A stretch of 64,000 bases of DNA from Planctomycetaceae bacterium. GTDB taxonomy: Bacteria; Planctomycetota; Planctomycetia; Planctomycetales; Planctomycetaceae. Made by a program: the position numbers and the translations under genes. Shown one piece after another: positions 1 through 9,029 of the stretch (position 1 is the stretch's first letter; each line of letters opens with the position of its first letter). The notes below the pieces were generated by a model. The model was given only the letters and a program-made list of their open reading frames with translations, was not told where the DNA came from and searched no databases. The stretch is taken from NCBI GenBank assembly GCA_017795105.1, contig CP051247.1:2542001-2606000 (forward strand), given 5' to 3'.

Positions 1-736
1 TGTCGAGCCAAAGCGGCAGCTCGGGCAGCAGCGAAGCATGCGGCGTGCCGTCGGTATCCGTGACAGCATCGAGTTCGCTGGCGTAACCCGCCACGGCATC
101 GCGAAAGAGCTGCCGGGAACCGGTCAGCTGCGGAGTCGCCAGTGAGAGCAACAGCGGCAACTCGCCTCGCACGAGCAGAGATTCCAACTGCGGCACCTGG
201 TCCGACTCCGGCAGATCACGAAAGGTCGCAACATCGAGCCGGGCATGAGCAGCCCGTTCAAACAGGCGAACCGTCTGCTCGGCAGTGAGGAGCGACTGCT
301 TTCCGCTCTGATGGCAAATTAACAGAACGACTCCGGTCAGGCGCTCTGCAGGCGAAGCCGGTTTCGAGTCCTCCTCCAGAGTCTGCAGAATCGATTCGAC
401 CGCATCCTGAAACGGCTCGCGAAACTTGGGTTTCGAGGAGCTGCTCAACAGACATTCCAGAGCCGTGACGAACGGAGAGTCACTGTCACAATGCTGCCGC
501 ATCAAATCTCGCAGACCGGTCAGCAGCTGCGTGCGAAATTGCGACTGAACGTTCCGGTCCTCGCTGATCGGAGGAGCCGCGAGCAGTTCCGCCAGCCGAT
601 CGAGGCGATTCCGGGTGAGGGCTTTTTCAATGGCCGTACGCGAGGATTTCTTCCACGGGAGTTGCTGCAGGCGATCGAGGCTCACAGAGAGTAAATCGGA
701 ATTCGTGGCCGGGACAGGGTGTTCAGCGAGGGACAT
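1..736 (-). CDS. Hypothetical protein, 3' end cut by window edge
   Basis: An open frame runs leftwards from an ATG at 734-736 to the window edge without a stop, giving at least 245 residues. The product is soluble-looking: rich in Leu, Glu, Ser and Arg, with no signal peptide or membrane segment. It begins MSLAEHPVPATNSD and has several probable amphipathic helices. I recognise no catalytic motif or family. It lies 68 nt downstream of the PIN/TRAM gene on the same strand, so the two may be cotranscribed. No strong Shine-Dalgarno sequence precedes the ATG, so the start is uncertain. That the frame is coding is supported by its length and the lack of a better frame on the other strand. Confidence 0.6.
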   Translation of the reverse strand, partial: MSLAEHPVPATNSDLLSVSLDRLQQLPWKKSSRTAIEKALTRNRLDRLAELLAAPPISEDRNVQSQFRTQLLTGLRDLMRQHCDSDSPFVTALECLLSSSSKPKFREPFQDAVESILQTLEEDSKPASPAERLTGVVLLICHQSGKQSLLTAEQTVRLFERAAHARLDVATFRDLPESDQVPQLESLLVRGELPLLLSLATPQLTGSRQLFRDAVAGYASELDAVTDTDGTPHASLLPELPLWLD

Positions 737-804
737 AGACAACTCGATCCGGGCCGTGACCCGAAAGCAGGAAAGGGAGAAAACGACACACAAGGAAACT
801 CAGA

Positions 805-1932
805 TCAGCTGCGTTCCGTCCGCTCGGCTCGTTCGGGACGCTCGTGGCGGTCAGAACGATCTGACGAACGATGCGAACGCCCTGAGTGCGATTCGCTGCC
901 GGAAGGCTTGCCGAAGATCATACGGCCGGCGCTGTTCTGCAGCACGCTGGTGACTTCGACATCGACCTGCTGGCCGATCAAATCCTTGCCCTGCTCGCAG
1001 ACGACCATCGTGCCGTCGTCCAGATAGCCGACTCCCTGGCCGTACGATTCCCCTTCCTTGATGAGGTTGATCCGGACATGCTCGCCGGGAATATACTTCG
1101 GTTTGAGCGCGTTGGCGACATCGTTGAGGTTCACGACCTCCACATTCTGCACGCCGGCGATCTTGTTCAGGTTCACGTCGTTGGTCACGATGCGACCGCT
1201 CACGATCTTCGCGACATCAATCAGCGACTGGTCGTGCGAGGAATGCTTGACCGACATCCCTTTGGCTGAGCTTGTTTCGAAGATGCGGATTTCGGCGTGC
1301 GGATGCTGCTGAATACGACTGAGCACATCAAGCCCCCGCCGCCCGCGACCCCGACGGACTTTATCGCCGCTGTCGGCAATCCGCTGCAGATCTTCCAGCA
1401 CGAAGTCGGGCACCAGCATCTGCGAGTCGATCACGTGCGTTTCGACCAGCTCGGCAATGCGTCCGTCAATCAGCGCGTGACTGTCGAGCACGAGCGGGCG
1501 GCCCCCCTTGAGTTCGCGGGAGAACTCCACGTAGGGAATGATGAAGCGGAAGTCATCTTTGGTCTGCATCAGAAACGAGATGCTGAAATATGGGATCGAT
1601 AACAGCATCACCAGGGAGAACATGTGGTAATACGCCTGTCCGGCGTTGCCGAATGCCTGAGCGAACAACGGCTCCACGGCCTGCAGCAGCAGGTAACTCA
1701 ACAACACGCCGATGAGCAGCCCGAAGTAGAGAGCCGAAAGGTCTTCGATCCGCTTCCGCTTGATCAGCACATCGGTGAAAATCACCCCGATTGAGATCGT
1801 CATCAGAATGAAGAAGGTGAGGAACCGGTTGTTATGAATCGCGTCCGGCAGTCCGTCCTGCTGATTGACGAACGTCGCGAAAGCCCCGGCCGCGATACAC
1901 ACGAACAGAGCTCGGATAATGCCCAGTAACAT
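805..1932 (-). CDS. Membrane-anchored PIN/TRAM domain protein (YacL-like)
   Basis: The 375-residue product starts at the ATG at 1930-1932, preceded by an AGGAAA Shine-Dalgarno-like stretch; a longer upstream extension lacks family character. Four hydrophobic segments occupy about residues 1-125. A PIN-type nuclease domain follows, about 150-270, with acidic residues in LDSHALIDGRI and a late VTNDVNLNKIA motif. A TRAM RNA-binding domain (PGEHVRINLIKEGE onwards) covers about 285-345. This order matches the PIN/TRAM membrane proteins related to Bacillus YacL, whose precise role is unsettled. The last ~30 residues form a low-complexity tail of Arg, Ser, His and Glu. Expression probably starts from the promoter candidate at 2152-2180. 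The family call is firm; RNA cleavage is inference. Confidence 0.85.
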   Translation of the reverse strand: MLLGIIRALFVCIAAGAFATFVNQQDGLPDAIHNNRFLTFFILMTISIGVIFTDVLIKRKRIEDLSALYFGLLIGVLLSYLLLQAVEPLFAQAFGNAGQAYYHMFSLVMLLSIPYFSISFLMQTKDDFRFIIPYVEFSRELKGGRPLVLDSHALIDGRIAELVETHVIDSQMLVPDFVLEDLQRIADSGDKVRRGRGRRGLDVLSRIQQHPHAEIRIFETSSAKGMSVKHSSHDQSLIDVAKIVSGRIVTNDVNLNKIAGVQNVEVVNLNDVANALKPKYIPGEHVRINLIKEGESYGQGVGYLDDGTMVVCEQGKDLIGQQVDVEVTSVLQNSAGRMIFGKPSGSESHSGRSHRSSDRSDRHERPERAERTERS

Positions 1933-2151
1933 GAAGACTATTTCCTGTGGAGTCGAGCCGATGCTCGTGAAATCGTGAACGTGAACTTGAATGCAGGTCC
2001 AGAGAGAGAGAAGGCAGATCGGACGTTCGTTCTCAACGGGAGAACTGCATGCCGGACCGGACGATCCAGCGGATCTGCAGATAGGCCCCGACCAATCCCC
2101 GGGTGCAGCTAAGAACCGCCCCGGTGGACCCACCTCACATTCCAGCCTGAA

Positions 2152-2180
2152 ATTCTACAGTATTCCTGACCACTTGCGAA
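2152..2180 (-). promoter_or_regulatory. Sigma-70-type promoter candidate for the PIN/TRAM gene
   Basis: Read on the minus strand this is TTCGCA, 17 nt, TAGAAT: 4/6 and 5/6 matches to the -35 and -10 consensus with ideal spacing. It would give a leader of about 210 nt before the ATG at 1932. I see nothing else in the 329-nt gap 1933-2261 between the PIN/TRAM gene and the last paralogue of the array. Confidence 0.45.
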
Positions 2181-2261
2181 CTTTTGACAGGAATTTGCGA
2201 GGAAACGGTGAAGACGAGGACCGTTCGTCCGTCCGGAGCGATGTTCCGAATGAATCGGTTC

Positions 2262-3989
2262 TTAATCGGACATCGCCGAGCCCGCCGGTACAGCGACCGC
2301 GAACTTACCGGTCCGAATGCCAAAGTCATCAGCCGCCCGGCTCGGAGCATCGGGATCCGTTCGATTGAACCCCTGATCATCGAGCAGGTTGTACCCCAGC
2401 GAATAAACCTTCATCGACTGCCGATCGTCGCTCACGACGTAGACCAGCGGTTTGGCCGTCTGGGGATCATCGGGCACGGTTTCCAGAATCTCCGGAGACA
2501 ACTTGTCCAGTCGTTCGGGGTAGAAGCCGTGAATCGCTTTGTACTCGGCCAGAGCATAGCCGGTTACCGCGACAGCGTGGTAGCTCTCGGAATCGGTGAT
2601 CAGTTCGTCGATCCCTTCGAAGTCGGCTTCCAGGCAAAGCATCATCAGAAACCAGCCGACGAGCCGGCCTCGCCCTTTGAGTCCTGAGAGAGCGGTCAGT
2701 GTCCAGAATCCAAGATCAGCGGGTGTTCGTGGACGCAATTCGGCATCGAGATCTGTGATCCGCTGCCGTCGCAACAGCGGATCAGGTTCCTTCAAGATCT
2801 CAATGGCGTCGTCGAACACGCGGTTGGCATAACGAAGCGATGTGTTCCAGTCGATCCCCATGCCTTTCAGGGTCAGGAAGACGCGCTCGATTTCTTCCTG
2901 ATAGAGAATGTATTCAAGCAACTCCGGCGGCAACCGTCCGCTGGCGATCGAGATCATCACCTCAAGCACACCGATTCGCATGCTCCAGTCGACGAGTTCT
3001 ATTCCGTCTCCCCGGGTGAATGCCGGCCCGAGTGCTTCGAGATCGCGGCGAATCTGCCTGGCCAGTTCTGGGGGCAGTCCCGGAGCAGCCGAGAATAGAC
3101 CATGAAGTCGGAGTGCTTCCTGCTCGATGAAAACGGCTCCATGGAATCTGCTCACATCGATGATTGTCTGCCGGCTTGCCCAGTGATGGATCGTCCGGTG
3201 AAGCGTCAGCAACTCCTGACGAGCCTCTGCAAATTGCCCCTCTCCAATATGCAGACAGATCTTCGTCGCCAGAACCGATCTAATCACCGCCCAGGGGTTC
3301 GGACTATCATCCAGGGCAAAATACCGCAGCCCCCCGGTCATCGAGTGACTTGGCAACTGCTCAGCGATGACCGGCTCGAAATAGTCGAGCAGAGACACGG
3401 CCTTCCGCAGTGTCTCCAAGGCATTGCGATTGGAGTCGAGCCACGCCGCAACTTCGGGATGATCTTCCGACTTCCAGGGAGACCGCGTCAGTCGTTCCAC
3501 ATCGTCAATAAAACTGTCGAGAGCCCGTTCATAGTCTTCCGGCGTGAGCGTCGACCGCACGGGGGCCAGCTCGTTCGCAATCCACGAAGAGCCGCTGATC
3601 AGATAGTCTCCCGTCAGCGGAACCGGATCAAACCCCTGAGCCCGCCGGATTCGTGCGGCATCGGCTGGCGTCGAAATTCGATAGGAAGTCTCACCAAAAA
3701 CCGGACCGGTCGCTTCCCACAGATGAGCAGCCGCATTGTTCTCGGGCGCCACGCCCTCCCCCATCCGCTGATTCCACGCGGCGAGATAATCAGGCAAACC
3801 GTCCTCATCCAGCGGCTCGGTGAGGAATGTCGTCTCCCGCGAGACAATCAACTCCGGCAGCCCGAACACGAGCACCCAGAGAATCGGAAACAAGATCCAG
3901 GCGACCAGGACACTCGGCAACCCAATCCCAGCCGCCAGAATCGGATGCCGCCGCATCCAGCGTCCGATGCCTTTCACTGCAGACGTCAT
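2262..3989 (-). CDS. Tandem-array paralogue 9: membrane-anchored protein with GspG-like C-terminus
   Basis: The 575-residue product is the last gene of the nine-paralogue array. It starts with GIGRWMRRHP on the cytoplasmic side, then one long hydrophobic anchor (about 17-45), so the bulk should be extracytoplasmic. The family motif VSRETTFLTEPL follows at about 52. The middle is helical, with RALDSF- and DWNTSLRYANRVF-type segments. The C-terminus (about 480-555) has EYKAIHGFYPERL, DDP, and YSLGYNLLDDQG, resembling the Asp-rich end of GspG pseudopilins. Its ATG overlaps the upstream paralogue's stop in an ATGA junction, suggesting translational coupling. It is the most divergent of the five anchored members. 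Function unknown; the pseudopilin resemblance is motif-level only. Confidence 0.85.
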   Translation of the reverse strand: MTSAVKGIGRWMRRHPILAAGIGLPSVLVAWILFPILWVLVFGLPELIVSRETTFLTEPLDEDGLPDYLAAWNQRMGEGVAPENNAAAHLWEATGPVFGETSYRISTPADAARIRRAQGFDPVPLTGDYLISGSSWIANELAPVRSTLTPEDYERALDSFIDDVERLTRSPWKSEDHPEVAAWLDSNRNALETLRKAVSLLDYFEPVIAEQLPSHSMTGGLRYFALDDSPNPWAVIRSVLATKICLHIGEGQFAEARQELLTLHRTIHHWASRQTIIDVSRFHGAVFIEQEALRLHGLFSAAPGLPPELARQIRRDLEALGPAFTRGDGIELVDWSMRIGVLEVMISIASGRLPPELLEYILYQEEIERVFLTLKGMGIDWNTSLRYANRVFDDAIEILKEPDPLLRRQRITDLDAELRPRTPADLGFWTLTALSGLKGRGRLVGWFLMMLCLEADFEGIDELITDSESYHAVAVTGYALAEYKAIHGFYPERLDKLSPEILETVPDDPQTAKPLVYVVSDDRQSMKVYSLGYNLLDDQGFNRTDPDAPSRAADDFGIRTGKFAVAVPAGSAMSD

Positions 3990-5674
3990 GGCTCCACCTC
4001 GGCAGCGGACTCTTCACTAGCCCCCGGAAGAGTACCGACCCGGATCGGTATGTCGTCTCCCTTTGGTCCGGTCGTTTCGTTTCGAGTGCGACCATTGTCG
4101 TCCCCGCGGTCTTCACCAATCGAGTAGGTGAGAATCGCCTGACCATCTTCGCTGACGTGATAAATCCATACTTCGCCGGAAAACGAATCGATCGGTATCT
4201 CGTCGAGAAATTCGGGCATGAGTTCCGAGAGGGATCGGGGAAATCGACCGTGTTGGGTTTTGTATTCGCTGAGCGCCAGTGCGAGAACGGATCGTTGCCG
4301 TCTGGTTGCGCAGGCCTGCAGGTTCGGATGAATCAGATATCCGTTGTGAATGTGTGCGAAGGCGAAGCATTCGCCGAGGATGGCTCCCCGCCCCTGCGGT
4401 CCCGCCAGAAAGACGGACACGGGATTCTCGGTCAGTTGTCGAATGAGCGTTTCACGTTTGGTTCGGACAAGCTCCAGTTCTCTCTTCAGAATCATTCGAC
4501 GACTTTCGTCCGGCTCGCCGACGGCCTCGACAAGCTGGTCGAACGCCCTGTTAACGACGATGAGCGTCTCATTCAGGTCCATCGTCAACCGCGGAGTGCT
4601 GTCGAGGAGAAATGGCGGAGGTTTCATGCGGTACAGCCCGCTGAATCCATCCCACAAGTCCGGTTGATCCCGCATCGCGATGATCAGGTCCAGGGCCGCC
4701 ATGCGTTCTCCGCGGTCCACGATGGTCTTCAGGGCACGCACGGTGATCAGCGGCGGCAATTCACGAAGTTCCTCACGGTATTCGCGGGCCATCCCGGCGG
4801 GCAGATCGGGATGAAGAGCCAGCTGGACGTCGCCCTCGCTCGCCTCGTTCTCCATCGCCATCGCGACGAACACTTCGACCAGTGTCCACCCCCGGCTGAT
4901 GAGTCGAGCCAGGCGATGCACCGTCATCAGATCGGCCCGGGCTTCGCGGAACCGATGCTCCTGGAGGTGCCACATCGCGCGAGAAGTGAGCATCCGCGAC
5001 ATGGTTCGATTCAGTTGGACATCGGGGAGGGAACTGCTCATCAGAAGTCGCTCCGAGATCGCCCCGGAAGAAGGCACGATGGCCGGACGAAAATAGTCCG
5101 AGCGCCGCGCGGCTTCGTGAACCTGCCGGAGCGGCTCCCGATTCTGCTCGATCCAGTCTGCTACGTCGGGTGAGTCAGCTCGCGTCCACGGACCGCTGTA
5201 AGTGGCACGGAATTCTTCGCTGAACTGCTCGACCCGTTCCCGCCGCTCATCTTCCTTCAGGCCGGTCAGAAGGGCGTCGAGGAACTCGTTCTCAGTTACG
5301 AAATACGCTCCCCCACTCGTCAATCGCGGCACGCCCAGTTCATCCGCCACTGCGTGACCAAACTCAATACCGGCATAATCCGGCGACGGTCCCGTCGCCT
5401 TCTGAAGCAACACCATAGCATTCGTTTCCGGCGTCACCCCTTCCCGCATCATCTCATTGATGGCGGCCACATAGTCCGGCATGCCATTCGACTTGAGTGG
5501 AGCAGTAATATAAGTCGTTTCCCGCGACACGCGAATCGCCGGCCACGCCTGTCCGAAGTTCACCCAGGTTGCGACCATGGCCAGCAACAACACCAGCGTC
5601 GACAGGCCGGCCAGCACCGCCTTCACCGGATGCCGCCGAGCCCAGTGGCTGATTTCATTCCATGTCTTCTTCAT
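3986..5674 (-). CDS. Tandem-array paralogue 8: membrane-anchored protein with GspG-like C-terminus
   Basis: The 562-residue product starts at the ATG at 5672-5674, whose A follows the upstream stop in a TGATG overlap; a GTG one codon earlier would make a GTGA overlap. It has an ARRHPVKAVL N-terminus, an anchor at about 18-38, then VSRETTYITAPL and MREGVTPETNAMVLL. The middle carries HRLARLISRGWTLVEVF and a DRGERMAALDLIIA helix shared with its neighbours. The C-terminal module reads ALSEYKTQHGRFPRSL, DSFSGEVWIYHVSEDGQ and YSIGEDRGDDNG. It ends 4 nt into the next paralogue. Periplasmic or surface location is likely. Function unknown. Confidence 0.86.
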   Translation of the reverse strand: MKKTWNEISHWARRHPVKAVLAGLSTLVLLLAMVATWVNFGQAWPAIRVSRETTYITAPLKSNGMPDYVAAINEMMREGVTPETNAMVLLQKATGPSPDYAGIEFGHAVADELGVPRLTSGGAYFVTENEFLDALLTGLKEDERRERVEQFSEEFRATYSGPWTRADSPDVADWIEQNREPLRQVHEAARRSDYFRPAIVPSSGAISERLLMSSSLPDVQLNRTMSRMLTSRAMWHLQEHRFREARADLMTVHRLARLISRGWTLVEVFVAMAMENEASEGDVQLALHPDLPAGMAREYREELRELPPLITVRALKTIVDRGERMAALDLIIAMRDQPDLWDGFSGLYRMKPPPFLLDSTPRLTMDLNETLIVVNRAFDQLVEAVGEPDESRRMILKRELELVRTKRETLIRQLTENPVSVFLAGPQGRGAILGECFAFAHIHNGYLIHPNLQACATRRQRSVLALALSEYKTQHGRFPRSLSELMPEFLDEIPIDSFSGEVWIYHVSEDGQAILTYSIGEDRGDDNGRTRNETTGPKGDDIPIRVGTLPGASEESAAEVEP

Positions 5675-7350
5675 CACTCAACCCCGGTTTCGATGAACTG
5701 ATCGTCAGAGACCAGGCCCCCTGCGCGGATGGAGATGTCGTCTGCTTTCGAACCGATCGTTCCGTCGGATGTCTGTCCGTTGTCATCGACGCGGTTCTCT
5801 CCGATCGAATAAGTCAGCAGCGACTGACCATCGTCGCTGACGCGATAGATCCATTCTTTGCCGGAGAAGAGATCGATCGGTGTCTCCTCGAGATAGTCCG
5901 GCACCAGCTCCGAGAGCGACTGCGGAAATCGCCCCTGCCTCGCTCTGTATTCGCCCAGCGCCAACGCGAGAATCGATCGCTGCCGACGGGTCGCGTCGAT
6001 TCGACTACGGTTCTTATTGTAGGCTCCCAGAAACAGGCGTTCCTGGACCAGATACTCTGCAAAGATGGCACCGCGTCCCCGGGGACCCGCCAGGAATACG
6101 GGAAAAGGACGTTTCTCCAGTTGTCGCAGGTGATGGTAGCGACTCTTCGCAGCACTCTGCAGGTCCTCGCTCAACAGTGTCCGTCGAGAATCGTCCTGTT
6201 CTCCGACGAGAGCAGCCAGCTGATCAAAAGCCTTGTTCACGACGAGCAGAGTTTCGTTGAGGTCGACTGTCAGCGGCGGATTGCAGTCCAGTAAGAAGGG
6301 GGGGACGCTCCGCCGAACTCCAAACGGCATCGTTGCGGACGGCTTCCGGTGGAACGCCACGATCAAATCAAGAACCTTGAGCCGTTGGGCGAAGTCCACT
6401 GTCTCCCGCCATTGATCGATGGTCGTTACCGGAGGAATTCGCTCGAGTTCTTTCCGATACTCCTTCGCCAGATCGGCCGGCAGGTCCGGATGGATCGCGA
6501 GCTGAACATCCCCCAACGAGGCGTAAGCTTCGATCTTCTGCCCGTAGAACCTGTCCCAGGTGATCAAGCCACTGGCGAGGTGTCGGGCCAGCCGGTGGAT
6601 TGCTATCACGTCGGCCTGTGCGTCGTGAAAACGGCCTTCGTTCAGTCGCAGAGTCGCTCGAATGAGAAGGAGCCGACCAAGTTCGGCGCATGGCTCACCG
6701 ATCAGGTAAGGACTCCCGATTAACAGTCCGTCGGAGATCTCGTCGCGAATGGGGATGATCGGATGAAAATACTTCGGCCGAAGGACAGCTTCATGAACGA
6801 CCGCAATCGGCTTCTCATTTCGAGCGATCCATTCCTGAAGCTCCGGATATTGCTCCGCAGTCCACGGATTGCTGGTCGCCGCATCGAGCTCCTCATCGAA
6901 CCGCTTCTCTCGCCTCTGCCTTTCTTCAAAATCAAGCCCGCTCAGGATGGAGTTCAAGTATTGTTCCCGAGGAAGGAGATAATCCCCCGACGCCGGCAGA
7001 CGGGGAACGCCCAACTCATCGGCCAGCTGATCGCCGGGCTTGGTCTCCGCCCCATGCAAACGGGGTCCCACGGCCTGGAGAAGCAGCACCACCGCATTGT
7101 TTTCCGGAGTCACCCCGGCTCCCATCCTCTCGTTGAGAGCCGCCACATAGTCGGGCATGCCATTCGGCGTCAGCGGCCCGATGATGTACGTCGTCTCCCG
7201 CGAAACTCGAATCGCCGGCCAGGACTGTCCGAAGTTCACCCAGATGGCGATCGCCGCCAGAAGTAGAAGCAACGCCGACATCCCGCCGAAGACGGTCCAC
7301 ACCGGATGCCGCCGCATCCAGCGTCCGAAGCCTTGAACTGCACGCATCAT
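5674..7350 (-). CDS. Tandem-array paralogue 7: membrane-anchored protein with GspG-like C-terminus
   Basis: The 558-residue product starts at the first of two adjacent-frame ATG codons (7348-7350, ATGA overlap; the second at 7345-7347 would make TGATG). Its anchor segment RRHPVWTVFGGMSALLLLL is nearly identical at DNA level to that of paralogue 5, although paralogue 6 lies between. Then come VSRETTYIIGPL, GVTPENNAVVLLLQA, and the helical core with HRLARHLASGLITWDRF. The C-terminal module has ALGEYRARQGRFPQSL, DLFSGKEWIYRVSDDGQ and YSIGENRVDDNG. It is predicted to be a single-pass protein with its bulk outside the cytoplasm. Function unknown. Confidence 0.86.
   Translation of the reverse strand: MMRAVQGFGRWMRRHPVWTVFGGMSALLLLLAAIAIWVNFGQSWPAIRVSRETTYIIGPLTPNGMPDYVAALNERMGAGVTPENNAVVLLLQAVGPRLHGAETKPGDQLADELGVPRLPASGDYLLPREQYLNSILSGLDFEERQRREKRFDEELDAATSNPWTAEQYPELQEWIARNEKPIAVVHEAVLRPKYFHPIIPIRDEISDGLLIGSPYLIGEPCAELGRLLLIRATLRLNEGRFHDAQADVIAIHRLARHLASGLITWDRFYGQKIEAYASLGDVQLAIHPDLPADLAKEYRKELERIPPVTTIDQWRETVDFAQRLKVLDLIVAFHRKPSATMPFGVRRSVPPFLLDCNPPLTVDLNETLLVVNKAFDQLAALVGEQDDSRRTLLSEDLQSAAKSRYHHLRQLEKRPFPVFLAGPRGRGAIFAEYLVQERLFLGAYNKNRSRIDATRRQRSILALALGEYRARQGRFPQSLSELVPDYLEETPIDLFSGKEWIYRVSDDGQSLLTYSIGENRVDDNGQTSDGTIGSKADDISIRAGGLVSDDQFIETGVE
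7232..7320. repeat. 89-nt anchor-coding segment, copy in paralogue 7
   Basis: This stretch encodes the MRRHP to VNF membrane anchor of paralogue 7. It matches 10587-10675 in paralogue 5 at 88 of 89 positions, and 8911-8999 in paralogue 6 at about 80 of 89. The flanking coding sequence is much less alike. This points to recent duplication or gene conversion. Confidence 0.85.
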
Positions 7351-9029
7351 GGCCCCACCTCCCCAGCGGACTCTTCACGAGAGCCGGGCAGAGTGCCGAA
7401 CTGGATGACAATATCGTCGGCTTCGGGGCCGGCGAGGCCCCCTTCCGAAGAGCCGTCGTCATCGGTACGGTTCTTCCCGACGGAATACGTCTGCAGCGAC
7501 TGTCCATCGTCGCTGACCTGATAGATCCATTCTTCGCCGGAGAAGGCATCGATCGGCGGCTCATTGAGATACTCAGGCACCAGCTCTGAGAGCGATGGCG
7601 GAAAGCGACCGTGACGGGCCCTGTATTCTCCGAGAGCCAGGGCCAGCAGGGATCGTTGCACGAGCGTTTTGTTGATCTGCGGATCTCGATCGAGAAAGTT
7701 GCGAGACTGAATGTGAGCCGCCGTCAGATACTCGCCGAGAATGACACCCCGCCCCTGAGGCCCCGCCAGAAAAATCGGAAGCGGATTAATTCGAAGTTCA
7801 CGCAGCCGCTTCCCCCGGGCCCGGGCGGCTTCGTCAAGCTCTCGCTTCAATTCAGCCTGCCGCGTCTTGTCGGTCTCGCCAACCGCTTCTGCGAGTTGAT
7901 CGAAGGCGTTGTTTACGACGATCAATGTCTCGTTGAGGTCGACTGTCAGCTGGGGGGTACTGTCGAGCAGAAAGGGCGGCACTGGAGTGTGTCCCCCCGA
8001 CCTCCATGCGAGCGTCAGATCGTCCTGAAACGCCACGACAAGGTCGAGGACCATCATTCGTTCGCCACGATCGATGATCTCTCTCAGCTGCTCGGTCGTC
8101 ATTAAGGGAGGGAGTTGCTCCAGTTCCTGCCGATACGCCCGGGCCAGTTCGGGAGGGAGATCGGGATGCATCGCCAGTTGAATATCCCCTCTCGCGGCCA
8201 GAGACTCGATCACCCGGGCGAAATAGATTTCGATGAGGGTCCAGCCGCGACTCACGTGCCGCGCCAGCCGATGGATTGCCAGCAGGTCGGCCTTCGCATC
8301 GTCCAGTCGATTCTCGCCAAGCCGTAAGGTCGCGCGGATCAGGAGCAGCCGGGCCAGTTCGAGACACTCGTGTGCAATTGGGAGAGGACTGCCGATGAGC
8401 AGACCGCTGGAAGACTCGTTGCGTTTCGACAGCAAAGTCGGCCGATAATAATCCGGCCTCTGAACCGCCTCGTGGACGAGCTCCAAAGGCTCTTCGTTCC
8501 GCGCAATCCACTCCCGCAGATTCGGATACCGGTCTGCGGTCCACGGAGCCTCGTAAGCCGCGTCCAGTTCTTCGCTCAACCGGTCCCTTCGCCTCTTGAC
8601 CTCTTCCCAGTCGAGGCCGGAGAAGATCGATTCCATAAACTTGGCCCGAGGGATCAGATAGTTTCCGGCCACCGGTAGCGGCGGCACTCCCATGGCTTCG
8701 GACGTCTGCTCGCTGAACTCAATCTCCATATTGTCCGGCCGCGGCCCCACGGCTCGCTGCAGCAACACCATGGCATTCGTTTCCGGCGTCACCCCCTCCC
8801 GCATTCGCTCATTGATCGCAGCCACATAATCCGGCATGCCATTCGGCTTCAGCGGCCCGGTGATGTACGTTGTCTCCCGCGAAACCCGAATCACTGGCCA
8901 TCCCTGCCCGAAGTTCACCCAGATGGCGATCGCCGCCAGGAGTAGCACCAATGCCGACATCCCCGTAAAGATGGTCCACACCGGATGCCGCCGCATCCAG
9001 CGCCCGATGCCTTGAACGGCAAACGTCAT
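7347..9029 (-). CDS. Tandem-array paralogue 6: membrane-anchored protein with GspG-like C-terminus
   Basis: The 560-residue product begins at an ATG overlapping the previous stop (ATGA, 9026-9029). It reads GIGRWMRRHPVWTIFTGM, a hydrophobic anchor to about 38, VSRETTYITGPL, and REGVTPETNAMVLLQRA. A core RATLRLGENRLDDAKADLL segment is followed by HRLARHVSRGWTLIEIYFA and DRGERMMVLDLVVAFQ. The C-terminal module has ALGEYRARHGRFPPSL, DAFSGEEWIYQVSDDGQ, and YSVGKNRTDDDG, then an acidic end. The last residues (GSREESAGEVGP) closely match the ends of paralogues 5 and 8, so the gene junctions themselves were duplicated. Function unknown. Confidence 0.86.
   Translation of the reverse strand: MTFAVQGIGRWMRRHPVWTIFTGMSALVLLLAAIAIWVNFGQGWPVIRVSRETTYITGPLKPNGMPDYVAAINERMREGVTPETNAMVLLQRAVGPRPDNMEIEFSEQTSEAMGVPPLPVAGNYLIPRAKFMESIFSGLDWEEVKRRRDRLSEELDAAYEAPWTADRYPNLREWIARNEEPLELVHEAVQRPDYYRPTLLSKRNESSSGLLIGSPLPIAHECLELARLLLIRATLRLGENRLDDAKADLLAIHRLARHVSRGWTLIEIYFARVIESLAARGDIQLAMHPDLPPELARAYRQELEQLPPLMTTEQLREIIDRGERMMVLDLVVAFQDDLTLAWRSGGHTPVPPFLLDSTPQLTVDLNETLIVVNNAFDQLAEAVGETDKTRQAELKRELDEAARARGKRLRELRINPLPIFLAGPQGRGVILGEYLTAAHIQSRNFLDRDPQINKTLVQRSLLALALGEYRARHGRFPPSLSELVPEYLNEPPIDAFSGEEWIYQVSDDGQSLQTYSVGKNRTDDDGSSEGGLAGPEADDIVIQFGTLPGSREESAGEVGP
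8911..8999. repeat. 89-nt anchor-coding segment, copy in paralogue 6
   Basis: Homologous to 7232-7320 and 10587-10675, with about nine mismatches to the former. It encodes the membrane anchor of paralogue 6. Confidence 0.8.
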